A DNA stretch of 64,000 bases from Serilophus lunatus (GCA_013399895.1 VXBA01005117.1:1291334-1355333); one strand, 5' to 3'. Numbered from the stretch's first letter, positions 1 to 13,380 are shown. Translations and numbers: made by a program. Notes: generated by a model from the letters alone, not told the origin.

Positions 1-1409
1 TTACATTGCTTTTAGGCTTTATTTCTGTGGTCCTGCACATTGCTGCCCTTCTGGTGTACAGACTCACCTACTTGGTGACCACTGCATTTCTTAGGCTGTG
101 TGAACTCCTTCACAACATTCCAGAGTTAAATTCATGGTGACTGTGTTTTGTGACAGTGAGAATGCTCTGCTACACTACAAATGCTTTCCAGTTTCATCCT
201 CCCTGCCACCTTGGCAGAATCCATCCTTGCACTATTTCCACTTTATGTTTTATTAAAGTTATTAAATGTGTTCTTTTGGCACGATGAGAGTGACTATGAA
301 ACCTAGCCTGCCAGAGAGTGGTGCATCCAAGTATTTCCCAGAATAAAAAGAGTGATTGCTAGTGAGTTGCAAATCTCAGTTTAAAGTAAGAAATACTGAT
401 TCTTATTTCCTGTCCTAGGCAGCCAGTCCCTTACGCATGCTCCAGTGACAAATTTCTGCAAATAAATCTCATCATCGGGCACCCTTCTACTTTGTACCAA
501 CCCCAGAATGCATTACTGCACTGGCTCTTTAAACACAGGAAAGTAAAAAGCATTTCACAGAATTAATTTCCTCTCTTTCATGAGAGAGAGATATAATGCA
601 TTAACTGATTTGAAAACAGAGTGAGCTTCTTTTATAAGATGGTCACTCACTAGGCAGGCTTTCCACAGGGCACAGGAGCTGCAGTAAACAATCACTTACA
701 CAGAAGGAAGCTCTCTAGTGCCCTGTCATGCTAATGTTTGTAGAGAAACTAAAAAAAAAAATAAACTAAACCAACTAACATTTCATTGCATGTTGAAAAG
801 AAAGTGTAAGCACTCTGTTTAGAAAGCTTTAAAGCATAATTGAAATTCAACATGCAGATTTCTGTGTTATTACCATGCTCTATGCACTAGCTCATTTGCT
901 GAGCAGCCAGCATTTTAAACCACACATTGCAAGAACTTTGTGCTGGTGCAATAACAATGTAGAAAAATTAGGATGACAGCACAAGTATGCTCAGCCCCAT
1001 AAACATTCTTCAGCTCAAACAAGAACTACAGTGCAGTGCTAGCCTATGTGCTATGAGACTGGAATATTTCTGCTTCCATGTACAGATGGAGCACAGATCA
1101 CTAGTATGCTGACAAGCTGAACTCAAAACAAAGAGATAAGCTACATATGTACTGGCAGGTAAGCTTACTGATCTTTTTAACCCAGTGAACATCTGATGTG
1201 ATGGGAGATTCACTAAATTGTAGATTGCAAATCAAGGTCAGACTGAAGGGTGACTTAGTATTTCATAGCATTCTCTCTGCTTCACTGACTGAAAGCAGTC
1301 GTGAATTCCAGAGTACTTTCTTTGGTATTTTAGTCTGAAAGTAATTTGAAAATGTATTTGATTGTAGAACTAAGTACGTGTAAACTCAAACTGACAAGAA
1401 GTGGCAGGA

Positions 1410-1439
1410 AAAATTATTTGAAAAAAAAAAAATAATTTT
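1410..1439. repeat. 10-bp inverted repeat flanking an A tract
   Basis: The arm AAAATTATTT at 1410-1419 is the exact reverse complement of AAATAATTTT at 1430-1439. Ten bases (1420-1429) separate the arms, nearly all A. The run of A is 12 long (1421-1432) and partly enters the second arm. Arms this AT-rich arise easily by chance, so this is a structural note and not a functional call. Confidence 0.6.
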
Positions 1440-3436
1440 AAACTTATACTAGCACACTGCTAATGCTGCTGTTCACAAAGGGCACAAAAAGACTTAGGGG
1501 ACCATGTCCACGACTCAGAGGGCCAGGAGGCTCAACTGGCACTGCAATAGTCCAGCCTAACCCTTCATTTTGCTGACTACAGTCACAGCAAAGGGTTGCA
1601 TTGGTATGAGAATGTGTGTGAGTGGAGCCTCCTCTTTGCTTTGGGAGATGGATGATGCTGGCAGAGCATTCCAAAGCCACAGTGCACGGGAGAATCTGGG
1701 TCACTGTGCAGTGTGTTCGCTGTGCCAAATCATAGCAGTAGGGAAGCAATGAGACCACTAGCATAACGGGAGCTCCTGGTTGCTGAATGTACATCTTCAG
1801 CACACAATAGAGAACAACTTTTATTTGCATTGTAAGGTAGTTTTAGTTTTGTTGTCAGAATTAATAATTTTAAAGAAAAGTGTGTACAGGGGAACAGTGT
1901 GTGAAAAAAGAGCATTTACACACACGGCTGTGTATTTACACTCATTGAGGTTTTTGCCATTCATGGCATACTGCAGGACTCACTGCCTCTAGTAGCACTC
2001 AATGAAATGTCTGTTCTCTGAATCAGTCTCCTATTTGTCTAAGAAATCTTTCTATTTTGTCCAATCTAAAGAAGTATTTGTAAGCAGAAAATATAACCTA
2101 TACATTGAGCAGAGGAATACATTAGCTTTCTAAGAAGGGCGCGAAAGAAACTGTGGTGTTGGATTAGAGTTGAATTTGCCTATAAGTGGAAATCATTAGC
2201 AAGGCAGGCTGAGTGAAAAGAAAAGATTCCCTGGCAACCCTCCCCCTCTCCAAAGCCTGCTCAGGCAGAAAAATCCCAGGGCCCTGCATACATATTCCAG
2301 TGATCCACTATGGGGCAGTAACAACAAAAACATTCCCCAGCAAAACAAGGCGCTTTCAAACAGCCACTTCGCCTCTTCTGAGCACAGGATACAAAGAAAC
2401 AGCTCTAGGAACATAATCCGAACATTAGGATTTCCATCCTTATATTACAAAATGTTATTAGGCTTTTTGGGAAACATTTTATAGGTATGCTTGAACTCCT
2501 GACACAGAGCTCTGGCATCCAGCTATTTGGAAGCTGTTACTCGGTTTTAGGGCAATGAATAGAGGTTGTGTTTGAGATATCCAAGACTCTAAGACACTAT
2601 CTGGCTTTTCTGTGTGTGCATGAACTCTTTTCTTACCTGAGGGCTGAGTAAATAAGTTCTTTTCAAGTGATTATGCTCTGTGCAAGAATTTTGACTTGTA
2701 AGGTATGGAAACCCCTGAAGATTAGGTATTTTTGTGCTGTCTTTGTTCCTCTCAGGGTAGAATCTTCCGCGAACAGAAGTTATCACAAAAAATTATTTTG
2801 CGTCCTAAGGGTAAAAGAATATACTTTGTTCAGTTTTGGATGTAGCTTGGAACCAAAATTACTGAGCTGCTTTAAATCCAACAATTCACATCTAGAGGTT
2901 CAAAATTAGATCAATAATTTTTGTCTTCGTTTCTTCTATCCCAACCATTCTGTAGTTTTAATATTATCAATGGAAAATGAAGAAATTAGCTTTTCTTTCT
3001 TTTTGCATGGTACCAAAAATATTAAAAAGAGGCTGTTTAAAGATCTCTAATTACGATCTGAATTTTCTATAAATACAAAATTCCAGAAACATCCATTCCA
3101 AACAAATTTTGCCCTTTAGTGCTGCAGAAATTTGTACCAGATGAGTAGTGTGTGCTGCAATATAGAATCTGTAAAAAGTCTAAGTATCATACTTCAATTG
3201 AAGTGTTAGAAAAAGAGGATCAAGACATAAAGAGAGCTGAATTACAGCCATGGCTCTTCAGTTACACTTTGAAGATCATTTTCATTTCCATTTTGATCTT
3301 AAATCTTACTCATAAGTAATTAACATTTGGGGATGGATGACAGATGGTTTGTACCACCTTGTCTTTTTGGGCAGTCTTTTCTTGTCTTGGCTTTGCAAGA
3401 CATATTCCAGACCTAAAATAATTTTTTTTATTTTTT

Positions 3437-3473
3437 GGGGGGGGTGGGAAAGAAAAAGAAAGAGAAAAGGAGA
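3437..3473 (+). repeat. G8 run followed by polypurine tract
   Basis: Eight consecutive G (3437-3444) follow a T-rich run. After a single T, an uninterrupted 28-base purine stretch follows (3446-3473). Such polypurine/polypyrimidine tracts can adopt triplex or G-rich structures, but I see no gene context that would give it a role. Confidence 0.6.
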
Positions 3474-6400
3474 TAAATGAACTGTTTTTGGCTTGCAGAC
3501 AGCAATGTGAAAAAGTTGAAAGTTTCTTCTAGTATTTAAACATCCATCTAATTATGTTTTTATTTATTTTTATATTTAAATGTATTTCAAATATTTATCA
3601 GATCTGTGGCTTGTCTCCATTTTTAAGAACAAGAAGGCTAAAAATGTAGTGTATGTAATACCAAGAGCAATATTCCACATACTTCTCTTCATATATCCCA
3701 ATTAATGAATCTTACAGCTGATTCTACTGATACTCTAGGATATGAAAGATTCAACTCATTTCATTTGAAAACTGGAGATCCCTTACTGTTGTTCCTTGGG
3801 TTTACAGCATTCAGGATTCTCATGTTTATCTTCACAGTTTGCTTTGCTTTACTTTTTCATTGAATAGAAACATCATGAAAAATTAAGAAGAAAAAAAGTA
3901 TTTGGAAGTTTTATTAATTTAAGGATACCTCAGGGACTAAGCAGGCAGTTGAATTTTCAGTCAAAAGACCTGTAAGTGCTCATTACTAAGCCTGCCAAGG
4001 TGGCATTAAGCATCATCTTCAAATTTAAGAGTTTCCCATCAGTTCTTTAAGAGAATTGAGGTAAAATTCCTGTTTATTCTTAAAGTGGAAAATGTGCTTG
4101 AGAAAATTAGATACAACATTTTTTACCCACAGGAAAAAGGTAAGAAAAAAAGAAAATTAAGGAAGTTGAAAATACCTATGCACCTTTATTCAAAACTTGG
4201 ATTCTTTTGATTTGATATCTCAGCGTTCACTTTTTCAATCTTTTGTCTCAAAATATACCTATACTTGCTCATTTGCATAACTAACAGCTTGCGAATTAAA
4301 GGGGAAAAGAAAGAAAATCAAGACTACTTCTTAGAAAAATTAAATACATTAAATCTCAACTGCAGCTGAGATCCTACACCTTGCTCTACTGTTCCAGGGC
4401 TGCAAATTTGCCTTGGTAATTTGAGCCAACCAGCACCTTTAATTTTTTCACACCTTTCCTCTCCTTCCTCACCTAGTTTCAGTTAGTACCCAGATCCTTT
4501 GTGCTCTGTTATCTTCTGTGTAAAATGCTGTTCTTTCCTTTATCAACACCAAAATCCAGGAATTCAAAGTTTTATAATGCTCAATCAAAATTATTTATCA
4601 GTGTCACACTTGCCAGTAGCAGATTATTCTTTGTCTTCTTTATGCTGTCCTGGCCCTGCATAAAATTATGAAGAACTTTGACATTTACAAGTAGAGTGGA
4701 GTACAATCATACTGTTCTCTGGTTTTCAAGTAAAATTTTATTAACTCTGTCTCAGATCTTATCAGGATCCTGCTATGTTTCTTTGCAGCATAAATAAATA
4801 TCTTAGACTCTCAGAGTACAAATTCCCCTATGATTTCTTGAGGGGTTTTCTTTGTTTACCTCCTAGTTGGATCAAATTTTGGGCCTTAACTAGCTGCCTA
4901 GGGATGGTGAAAGAGGTTATAGAGTGTGGATTCCCTGTCTTCATAAGCTACAACATCTTTGTAGTGAGGACTCTGGGTAAATCACCTCAGTGATTATATT
5001 TTTTCAATGTCTATTACAATTGTAATGTGATTAGTTCTCTTATCTAATTATATTGGTGCTGGTTTTTGTTTTTAGAAGGATTTAATTAATTAACCAGAAC
5101 TATCTAGGAACATGATTTTAAACAGGAACAGGGGGAGTTTTGAAATGATCTAGCCATTTCTAGTATAAATTCAGTGTTTGTGCACAAGTTCTCTGTTTTT
5201 GACACCAAATCCACGGGATTTGCTATAAAATGTGGTTGGAGCTGGTGGAGGTGGTTTGGAGGGAGAGGGGTTAGACTTGTCCTGGAACTGCTTTAAACAT
5301 CTACTTTAATCCATTTGATTGTCTTCCACTGACCAGCTTGTACATGAAAATATGTAAGTGAAATAAGGAAGGTAAAAGATCATCATACTTCAGAATTTTA
5401 CTTGCTAGTTACTGGTTTTCCTTCACAGAGTCTGCAAACAAGTCTGCCCTGGCAACACTGATTAAATATACCAGGTATAAAGTGTAAGTGGCAGTAGAAA
5501 CCTTGTTGAACGATGCAATGATACTGTGTTTCTTAACTTGGAAGGTTGTTCATCCAGCCTGCTCAGCCAGGATGTTCATTTGGCCCATTTACCATTTATG
5601 AGACATTGTGTTAGCACTGAATTAGCTTATAGATTGTTTTAATATGACTTGAAGCAGTAGGGTGTATAATTGTTTGAATGCTTCTTTCCACTGACTGAAC
5701 AACATTACTTCTTTCTGCACCTGAGAAAGATTTTTCCTCCACCTGAACACTTAACAAGCAAATTTCCAGATATTCAGGAGCAAATGCAAACAATTTAGAA
5801 CAAATCTGGTTGCCAAGATTAGGTCCTAAAATGAAACTCTACCAAACAGAGCCAGTACAGCTGAGTTTTGTAGTGTTTTCTTTTCAGTTCTTCCTCTTAT
5901 TGTTTACTTCAGGAAGGCATTGCAGTGCAGCACACTTCCTTATCTTAATCTCTATTTCTTGAAGAGAAAAGTAGATTTAAACCCTCTCTACAGTAAGTTC
6001 CCTATATACAAAGGGAATAAAGACTCAATGGGATGAGTAGCTTTCAGTACCATTTAACATTTGACTGCCATTTATTTTCTCCCACAGGTTTCTGGGAACT
6101 GTGTCATATTGTTGATGTTATGAGTTAAATTTCCTGCTAATTCCTAAGTGGACTTTGCCAATGAAACCCAGGCTTAGGAATCCCTACAATACTGCACATT
6201 GCCTACACATATACAGTCTACAAAGTAATCCCATCAATCATACTAGTGTCTGTTAAATACCATTATGTGACTTAATTAATGTCTGCCTAGCATTTTCAGA
6301 TTCATAAGCAGTCAAAAACATTACCATGATGTTCTTAACAGCTGCTAAATTTCTTTTATAAGCCAGAAATAAAACACAGAGTAAAGGTGGTCAGATGGGT

Positions 6401-6999
6401 TGACAATTAATTGGAAAATCACCAAAGAGTACATGGTGAGGAAAGCAATTACTGTAAAATGCAGAAATGAGAAAATGCAGCCATTAGGGATATCTGGTAT
6501 TAAACCTTCAAAGGAATGTAAATATTTAAATTTTTCAAATTATTTTTGTATAATGCATTAGCTTGCAATGAATGTGGCACATAATATATGTAAAAGTACT
6601 CCTTGGTCAGCAAGGGAGGTAGCAAAATGCCTGACATGAAAACTTGTGTGAAAAGCATATTTATACTTAGTAGATTGATGAGAAGGCAACACATTTATGT
6701 TATTCTAAATATAAAACACCGAATATGTTTATTTACAGGCTCTTCCTTAGAAAGTTGCCATTTACAAAGTCATGCATTTGGGTCAGCTGAAAAGAAGTGG
6801 CATGAATGGACTACATGAGTGGAGTTACAACACAAATAATTGGTAATAATGACAATTACAGGCACCTTTTTATTTAAATTGTATGATATGCTAAGGCTTG
6901 CAATATTCTTGTATGAGGCCTAGTATGATGTCTGCTTTATATACAGGTAGATAAAAAAAGATTGAAGTTACCTGATCAAGGGCTCTATATTTGATCCTT

Positions 7000-7290
7000 A
7001 CAGACTCATAGGGACCTCAAAGATCATCTTGTTCTAACCCTTGCCATGGACACGGACACCTCCCACTATCCCAGGTTGCTCAGAGCCCCATCCAACCTGG
7101 TCTTGGACACTTCCAGGGATGGAACATACACAGCTTCTCTGGACAACATGTGCCAGGACCCCACCACCCTCATTGTAAAAAAATTTCTCTTAATATATAA
7201 ACTAAAGCCACTCTCAGTTTGAAGCCATTCCCTCTTGTCCTGTCACTTCATGCACTGGAAATAGTCTTTCTCTATATACTTGGATGATTC
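7000..7290 (-). mobile_element. CR1 LINE, truncated 3' end
   Basis: Read on the minus strand, this segment follows the familiar order of a bird CR1 3' untranslated end. It starts with a stretch about a rapidly counted trial-like GACAGGACAAGAGGGAATGG box (around 7225-7245). A FGGTGGTGGGGTCCTGGCA-like box (around 7150-7180), then CATCCCTGGAAGTGTCCAAG (around 7105-7125), then GGTTGGATGGGGCTCTGAGC and a GATGATCTTTGAGGTCCC end (near 7010-7030). The element is severely 5'-truncated, as most CR1 copies are, and carries no reverse transcriptase. It lies in antisense to the given strand. The subfamily cannot be fixed by eye. The right-hand boundary is approximate. Confidence 0.9.
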
Positions 7291-7319
7291 TTGCATGTAT
7301 GTGAGCACACAAGATAAAA

Positions 7320-7658
7320 GTGTACAAACCAAGCAAATGCCATTATAAGCTAAAAGATCTCTCACTCAAACTTCCTCATTACAAAGTTAGGAGAAAAAAC
7401 TGTATCAGATTCAAAAGATCAGGAGTTAGATGTCCTCATGCTGTAGTTCTGTGGTCACCGATAATGCACAATGGTGACATGTTTGCAGTAGTGACAAACA
7501 TCCCAAATGCCACTGTAATTGCCCCCTTTGGGCACTTTGTAATGAAGAGGCCAGGAGGCTGGGCAATAAAGAATGGTGGCTGGCCAAATGTAAGTTTTAT
7601 TTTGTACAGTCCACTAAGAAATAAGGTTGCACATAAAATACTGAATTGCCCATTTTAA
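7320..7658 (+). other. 112-codon open frame, probably chance
   Basis: A 112-codon plus-strand frame runs between the CR1 fragment and the MIR relic. The product is basic with no signal peptide, membrane segment or domain I recognise. Nothing upstream looks like a promoter or exon boundary that would select this frame. I list it only because it is among the longer frames in the window; a non-coding origin is more likely. Confidence 0.1.
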
Positions 7659-7734
7659 TCCACTCAGTAATGCTGTAGTATAGAACCTCCCTTTGGTAAG
7701 ACACATTTTGCCCTCTGAAGAACTTGCAAGAAAA

Positions 7735-7870
7735 GCAGATGAGGAGCAGGACAGGAAAGAGGCCCAGAGTGATCTGCTTGGGTCACACATCTGAGAACAA
7801 GAGCAACAGCTGGGGACAGAACTCAGGTCCCTCTGCTCCAGGTAGTACATCAAATGCTATGTTGTGTTAC
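7735..7870 (+). mobile_element. MIR-type SINE relic
   Basis: The stretch keeps the order of landmarks of the 3' half of a MIR element: CAGATGAGGA, then GAGGCCCAGAG, then CTGCTTGGGTCACACA, then CAGCTGGGGACAGAACTCAG, then CTCTGCTCCAG and a worn ATGCTATG end. MIR (a CORE-SINE) was active early in amniote and mammal history, so a copy legible in a bird would be very old. The match is by pattern memory, not alignment. A related CORE-SINE would look similar. Confidence 0.7.
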
Positions 7871-10800
7871 TTGGCCAACACAGCACTGGGAGTTTGGTTA
7901 CTGTAAGAATACTATAAAATTACGAGTGTCTACAAGTGCACAGCAGCATTTGGGATCCATTGTGTCTAGTACTTACCACTGAAAAGGAGCCTAGAAGAGT
8001 CCCTTGCTTTTGCTTTTTCAGAAATCTATCATCGACACAGAGGAATAGATATCAAAAGAGGCTTGAAAATGATTTATTGAAAAATGTACTTCTTGTCAGC
8101 TGAACTAGACAGATGAATGTAGAAGCAGCCACACTTTTATTACGCTCACATAAAATAAGAGGTGTACATAGTTCTGGAGTCCCTCAAAGGTCCCTTCATC
8201 AGTTATCATCTTCCATTCTTGTGAAAGGAGCACTGAGACCTTCAAATCATGTGCACCAGCCAAATTTTCTCTTCCCCTCAATCTAATAAAGGTCTCTTTA
8301 TAGCAAAAATGCTACTATCTCTCCCACTCTGAAAAAAATTCTGCTACAACTCCATTACGGAGAAGGATCTTAAATAACAGCAAGGAAACCTGCTTGGTTT
8401 TACCAATTGCTTTAGTGAAGGAGAGATTTACTGGTGTGTATCTCTGTAGATATAAACTAAAACCAAGTAAGATGGAATTGAATAATAACTAGGAAACAAG
8501 ACATTTGTGGAGGAAGAGGTAGATTGCAAGACACAGTAAATACAGTGAAGGGGGGGAAAGTAATAATTTGATCATAGTATCAAGTAAATAAAAATCTTAG
8601 AGTTGCACTGTCAAGGGTTAAATTTCACAGAAAATTGTACTTTCAATTCTGATCACACAGATAGTGGAGTGATCAGATTTGGTTGCACTGTAAAGCTCTG
8701 TGGGCTAATACTTGAAAAAATGCATCAATTCACTAAGTATTACTGCATTTTAATCATTATATGAAATGTAAAAAAGGATAAAAACTCAAACATTTTTACT
8801 GCTTTGAAATGCCAGCCAGGTTTTCTGGTAAACTTCTAATGTCCTCTTTGGCTTTCTGCATAAAAGTATGTCTGAAATAGAGTGTTCTGTATGAAACTGG
8901 AACAGGAATACTTCACTTTTGTTATCCCTTGAGACCTGAATCTCCTGTTTGGGGAATGAGGTGGCTGCAGTGGCTGTGGGGCAGAGACACAGGTTGTGTG
9001 CTATGAATCAAAGAGAGAATTTTGGCACATCATGTTGGAGTGAAGAAACAGTGCCGTGGGGCCGTGGAGAAGGTGTGCAGGGAGTGCCAGGAACAAAGAA
9101 AACAGAAACAAAGTGAGGAGCCAGCTGTGAACAGCGCTGTTCAGTTCTGCCATGGAACAAGCTCTTCTGGAAAACATGCAAGAACTTCACCATAATTTAA
9201 AGCCATTTTTAAATTATTACTAAAATGACCTAAATTATGTTTTCTTTGCTTTTACCCATGTATTTAAAATGCGAAAGAAAATGACTGCTAAAGATGCCTG
9301 ATAGTGCATATTTTCTTGGAGGTATATTTTCATATCAAGCAAATGTCAGTACAAACACCTGCAATTTGTATTGTTTGTAACAGTAAGAAACAAATGTAGA
9401 TTGTCTTGCAATCAGAATAAGGCTACTGATTCATTGTGGCTGTTGGTATGTGTATTTTTGCACTTCAAAATGTGAACAAGAGCCTGTTGATTATTAAAAA
9501 CACTGCTCCTTGTCTACAAAAAAATGAAGTCTTCCATGAAGAACAATCTGAATTACAATGGATTTTGAAGAGAATGCTCTACCAAAATTTGTTGCTTCTT
9601 TACAAGTAATTTGGTTAACACTTAATTTCAAAGTAAGTGCAGAAAAACACTGAAATATATTACTATGAGAAAGATACTGAAATTAATTTAAAGGTTATCA
9701 CAGGTACCACGACAAAGAATAACAAAACTGTAAGACTTTGTATTTTGTTTTTTTTTCTCTCTCTCTGTTTTATACAGCTGGGGTAGCCTAAGATCTGTGT
9801 GTGTTAGCAGAAGAAGATGAAGATTTGTGCTGAACTTTACCAGAAGCATATTAAATTTGTATTCATTCCCTTCTCTGTTGGTTGACACATTTGTATAGAA
9901 AACAAAATCTTCACGTGTCTTTGCTCTATGCCTGAGAAACGTGGAAAAGACATGAGTTGCCCAACCTTTGTTCCACCCTTTGTGCCTGCAGTGAGCAAGT
10001 GAAGGACTCCACAGAGGTATGTTTTTGTCTCCCAGTACTTTCGTGTCACAGTTTGTCCCTGTAAATGAAAAACCAAATGGTGTTTCTGAGCAGATGACAG
10101 GTCTGGTCCTTCAGGCTTTCTGGGCCTGAAGAAAAATCTCCTCATGTCAATTAAAGTCTGCAGAGGGGTTTCTGTGGGTAAGTGGTTGAGAAAACAGCCT
10201 GTGGGGTACTTGCAGATGCTGCGCTCAAAATTTGTACAAAAGGTAGAAAAAAATTAGCAGTCAGTTAAAAACAGAAAGTTGAAATATTCGGCATAGATTT
10301 TTTTGTTGTTGTTGTTACTGATTTCAATATTTTCCTTCACTTGCTTTTTAATTTTTCAGTAACAAAAAAAAAAATAGCATGACACATTTAAAATGTGATT
10401 CATTTCAAAAGAAAAGAAAAAAGGATGTATGTATTATTGCACTTATTTGATGTCTTGTTACTGTCACGGTCTATTGTATTGCAGGAACTAGAATATAATC
10501 AAAGGACTATCTGTGTGTGGATGTAACTTTTAAACTTCTTCTGATACTAAACAGTACTATTTTAGTTCCTGCTCTTGTTGTTCAAATAATTACACAGGTT
10601 TCCATGCACCATCATTGTAGAAAAGAGAAATGGCATCAGTCCATCAGGGCATTCTGCATAGTCCTGGTTTTTGATATATTGAGTTACACACTTGATAAAA
10701 AGCCAAGGATATAAGGATATAAAACTTCTAACTTGGATATAACCCTTACAAAATGAATTTGAGGGTATTTTTATTCAAGTACAACAGGGCAAGTGAATTG

Positions 10801-13380
10801 TTTAGGTCAGAGCTGTGGCCCACCTCGTTGCCTGACTTCATTTAAAATGATGCCCTTGTACAGAGCTGACCATTAACTGAGCATTCCCTCATTCTTTGGA
10901 AAACTGTATTGTAACATGCCAACCTCAGAAAAAAATTAAATAGTTTCAGTCCAAATTTAAACAGATTATCTACTCATTGGAAATATTTTTTTTTATTTTC
11001 CTTTTTTCTGTACTTAAATATCGGAAATTTGTTTCATTACATTACATGGCCAGGCTTCCATTAAAACAATAACTGATGCAGATTTCTATATAGCATAATA
11101 CTAATTTTTCATAACTAAATAAAAGACAATAATATTTAACTGTGGATTAAAAATCACAAGCCTCCCATAAATAGTGAGAAATTCTTCATCAATTTATAAC
11201 AAGCTATAAATAAACACTATCAGATTTTTTCACATGCTAGTGTTACGAGATTATTTTAAAAGTCACAATTCTTTCAGTAAATTCTTAAAACAGAATTATT
11301 TTTCTAGTAGTTCATGAGTAAAAGATTTTTAATTAAGAGAAAAATAGTGAAGAATCCTTATATTCTAGGCAGTTATGTCTGAAGAAATTAAAACAATGCA
11401 TTTAAGGGATTAATAACTGAGAAGTCAGAGGGAAAATGTCATCCACCTGAAGACTTTTCTGATAGGATCCTAAAGTAATTGGTTCTTTGTCCTTCACTGC
11501 TTGACATATTGTCAATGAGTTTGAAGAAAACATCAAATCATCCAAGATAATTACTGTGGATTACACAAAGACAGATAATGAAGAGGCCAGGTCACTGATC
11601 CAGGTAGCTGAGGTGAATTCAAATAAATACGATGTATTACAAGACAGCCAGATTAAAAAAAAAATCCATAAATTTAGGCCCAAAAATAAAGGTAATGCTT
11701 GCATGTTCAGCATGATTCATAAATAAATCACGTTCTCATTAAGAATACTCATTTTACTAATTTTCATTAGGGATCTTTGTTACTCTTCTAAAAAAATTGA
11801 TCTACTTGTTATTCTTGTATGACGCTTTTCTGACTTCTCCTGTATTTACTTTAGACAAAGAAACTGGTTACATAAATTGAGTTTTACAAATGTATCACAA
11901 AATGCTCTTTCCCTTTGGTAACAATTTGGTAACCAAATATCCAAGATGAAAGACAAAGACAATTGTTTCTGGAAACAGATCTTTCTCTTGCACATCTCTG
12001 TAGGATATAATTCATTAAAATGTTATGTTCCTTTTTGTTTTCCATCACTGTCCCCTTCATAGTAGTGAGAACTCTCTCTGCATATCAATTGTATAACCTT
12101 CTTGCTTGATGCTGGCTGCCCCTGCTTTGTTCTTTAAGTGAATGTTGTCACTACAGTCCATGTGGCATTGTAGGAATCTTGAGATAATGAAAAGAATAGT
12201 GTTCATCTTCATATAGATTCCTGTGGCACTCCTGTACTTGCTGAACTCCTTCAAAACTATTCCCACTTGCTAGTCTCCTTTGATTTGAAATCTGCTTTTA
12301 TTCATCTACTCCAGTAACTCAGATATTTTAAGGCAACTTTGTAGATTTGCCTCTAAAGCTTTGCAAAAATGTAGGTAAACTGTATTACTTCTCTTACATC
12401 TTTCTTATAAAGTGTCTTTTTTTCCCTTAAGTTTCAAAAATGTCTTTGTTAATATCCTTCATTAATGGCTGAAGCAATTGAATGTTTTGTGAATAAACGT
12501 TATTGTGTACTGACAACCTTACAGAGCACTGGAAAGGCAGGGAACAGGTTGGGGAATTGGACTTCAGCTAAGAAGATGCTCCTGCTCAGAGCCAGATTCG
12601 TGTGTAGGGATTGTCATGTTAACTGAGCACCAAGCATCTGCAGCAAAAGAATTGTTCTGGGAACCATGGAATTTAAACACTCTTCTGTTTCTTGTTTTGG
12701 CACTTGTGCTTTGACTATGGCCTCTGTTAGTCATCACCTTCTCTACTGTGAACAATCAGCCCAGGCACTAATGCGCACTTTGAGCTTTCCCTTATTTAAA
12801 CATTTTGTTGGTCATCTGTACACAGAGATCCTCAACAGCCTTTCTTCTATAACTTTTCTTGCCTTAGTACAATTTTGAAACAGTCATCACAGATTTACAC
12901 ACTTTTTTCCTGCCTAAGGAATTAATCGATTTGCATATCTAATTATATTTTAACAGGATACATACCTGTGCTACTTCATTCCATTCTCATTCCTTGTAAA
13001 AGCAATAGAATGGCAAGTCAGCTGCAGTTGGTATTTTACAATTTGAAAATAGTATTTCTGTTTAAAATTTATCTGGCTCTGCATTCCCAGCGATTCTTTT
13101 GGTTAAATCCTAATTTCAGATTTTATCAGTGGTGAGTGAATCATGCTTTCCTATTTCCCTTGGCCTGTGTTAAAGATCCTTTCCAGGGTAAATTATAGTG
13201 CTTAGAATTTGTTTTCCTGACCAGTTCTGTAATTTATATTAATTTTCTGATTGATCAAGTGTCTGTTCTTGAAAGTATGCTAAGAGTTTCCTTATGCTCC
13301 TTTTGAACCCTACCAAAGAGCTGCGAGTTGAAATCCTCATAATGGAAACTGATACAGACTTAAACTGAAACAGATGTTGG
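7871..13380. other. Non-genic unique sequence
   Basis: No gene is supported. The frames at 9837-10145 (minus, 102 codons) and elsewhere lack recognisable domains. A 25-base exon-like segment at 9992-10016 has a pyrimidine-rich CAG acceptor before it and a consensus GAG/gtatgt donor after it, but it is too short to judge alone. A (GTT)n microsatellite-like run lies near 10300-10317. A POU octamer next to a TAATTA homeodomain core lies at 12929-12945. Confidence 0.65.
12921..12945 (+). promoter_or_regulatory. Clustered homeodomain and octamer motifs
   Basis: Within 25 bases there is ATTAATCGAT, an exact ATTTGCAT octamer (12929-12936) and a TAATTA core (12940-12945). POU factors bind the octamer and homeodomain factors the TAATTA core. 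Each motif is expected by chance a few times in 64 kb of AT-rich DNA; the tight spacing is the only reason to note it. Confidence 0.15.

Larger units (their letters stand above)
1..6999. other. Non-genic AT-rich sequence
   Basis: No convincing gene is visible. Open frames here are short (72 codons or fewer, apart from one 128-codon minus-strand frame at 1444-1830) and overlap frames on the opposite strand, so I read them as chance. The stretch 1480-1760 is GC-richer than its surroundings but matches no element I recognise. Notable small structures are an inverted repeat around an A12 tract near 1420, a G8 plus purine tract near 3440 and a G-rich run near 5250. The stretch is either intron or intergenic spacer; nothing in it decides between the two. 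Confidence 0.7.

Noticed and set aside
1086..1158. 73-base segment between a TACAG acceptor and a CAG/gtaagc donor
   Set aside because: All three frames contain stops and no neighbouring exon is visible. It could only be a non-coding exon, and chance pairs of this kind are expected.
1444..1830. 128-codon minus-strand frame
   Set aside because: A plus-strand frame overlaps most of it, no domain is recognisable and no splice or promoter context supports it.
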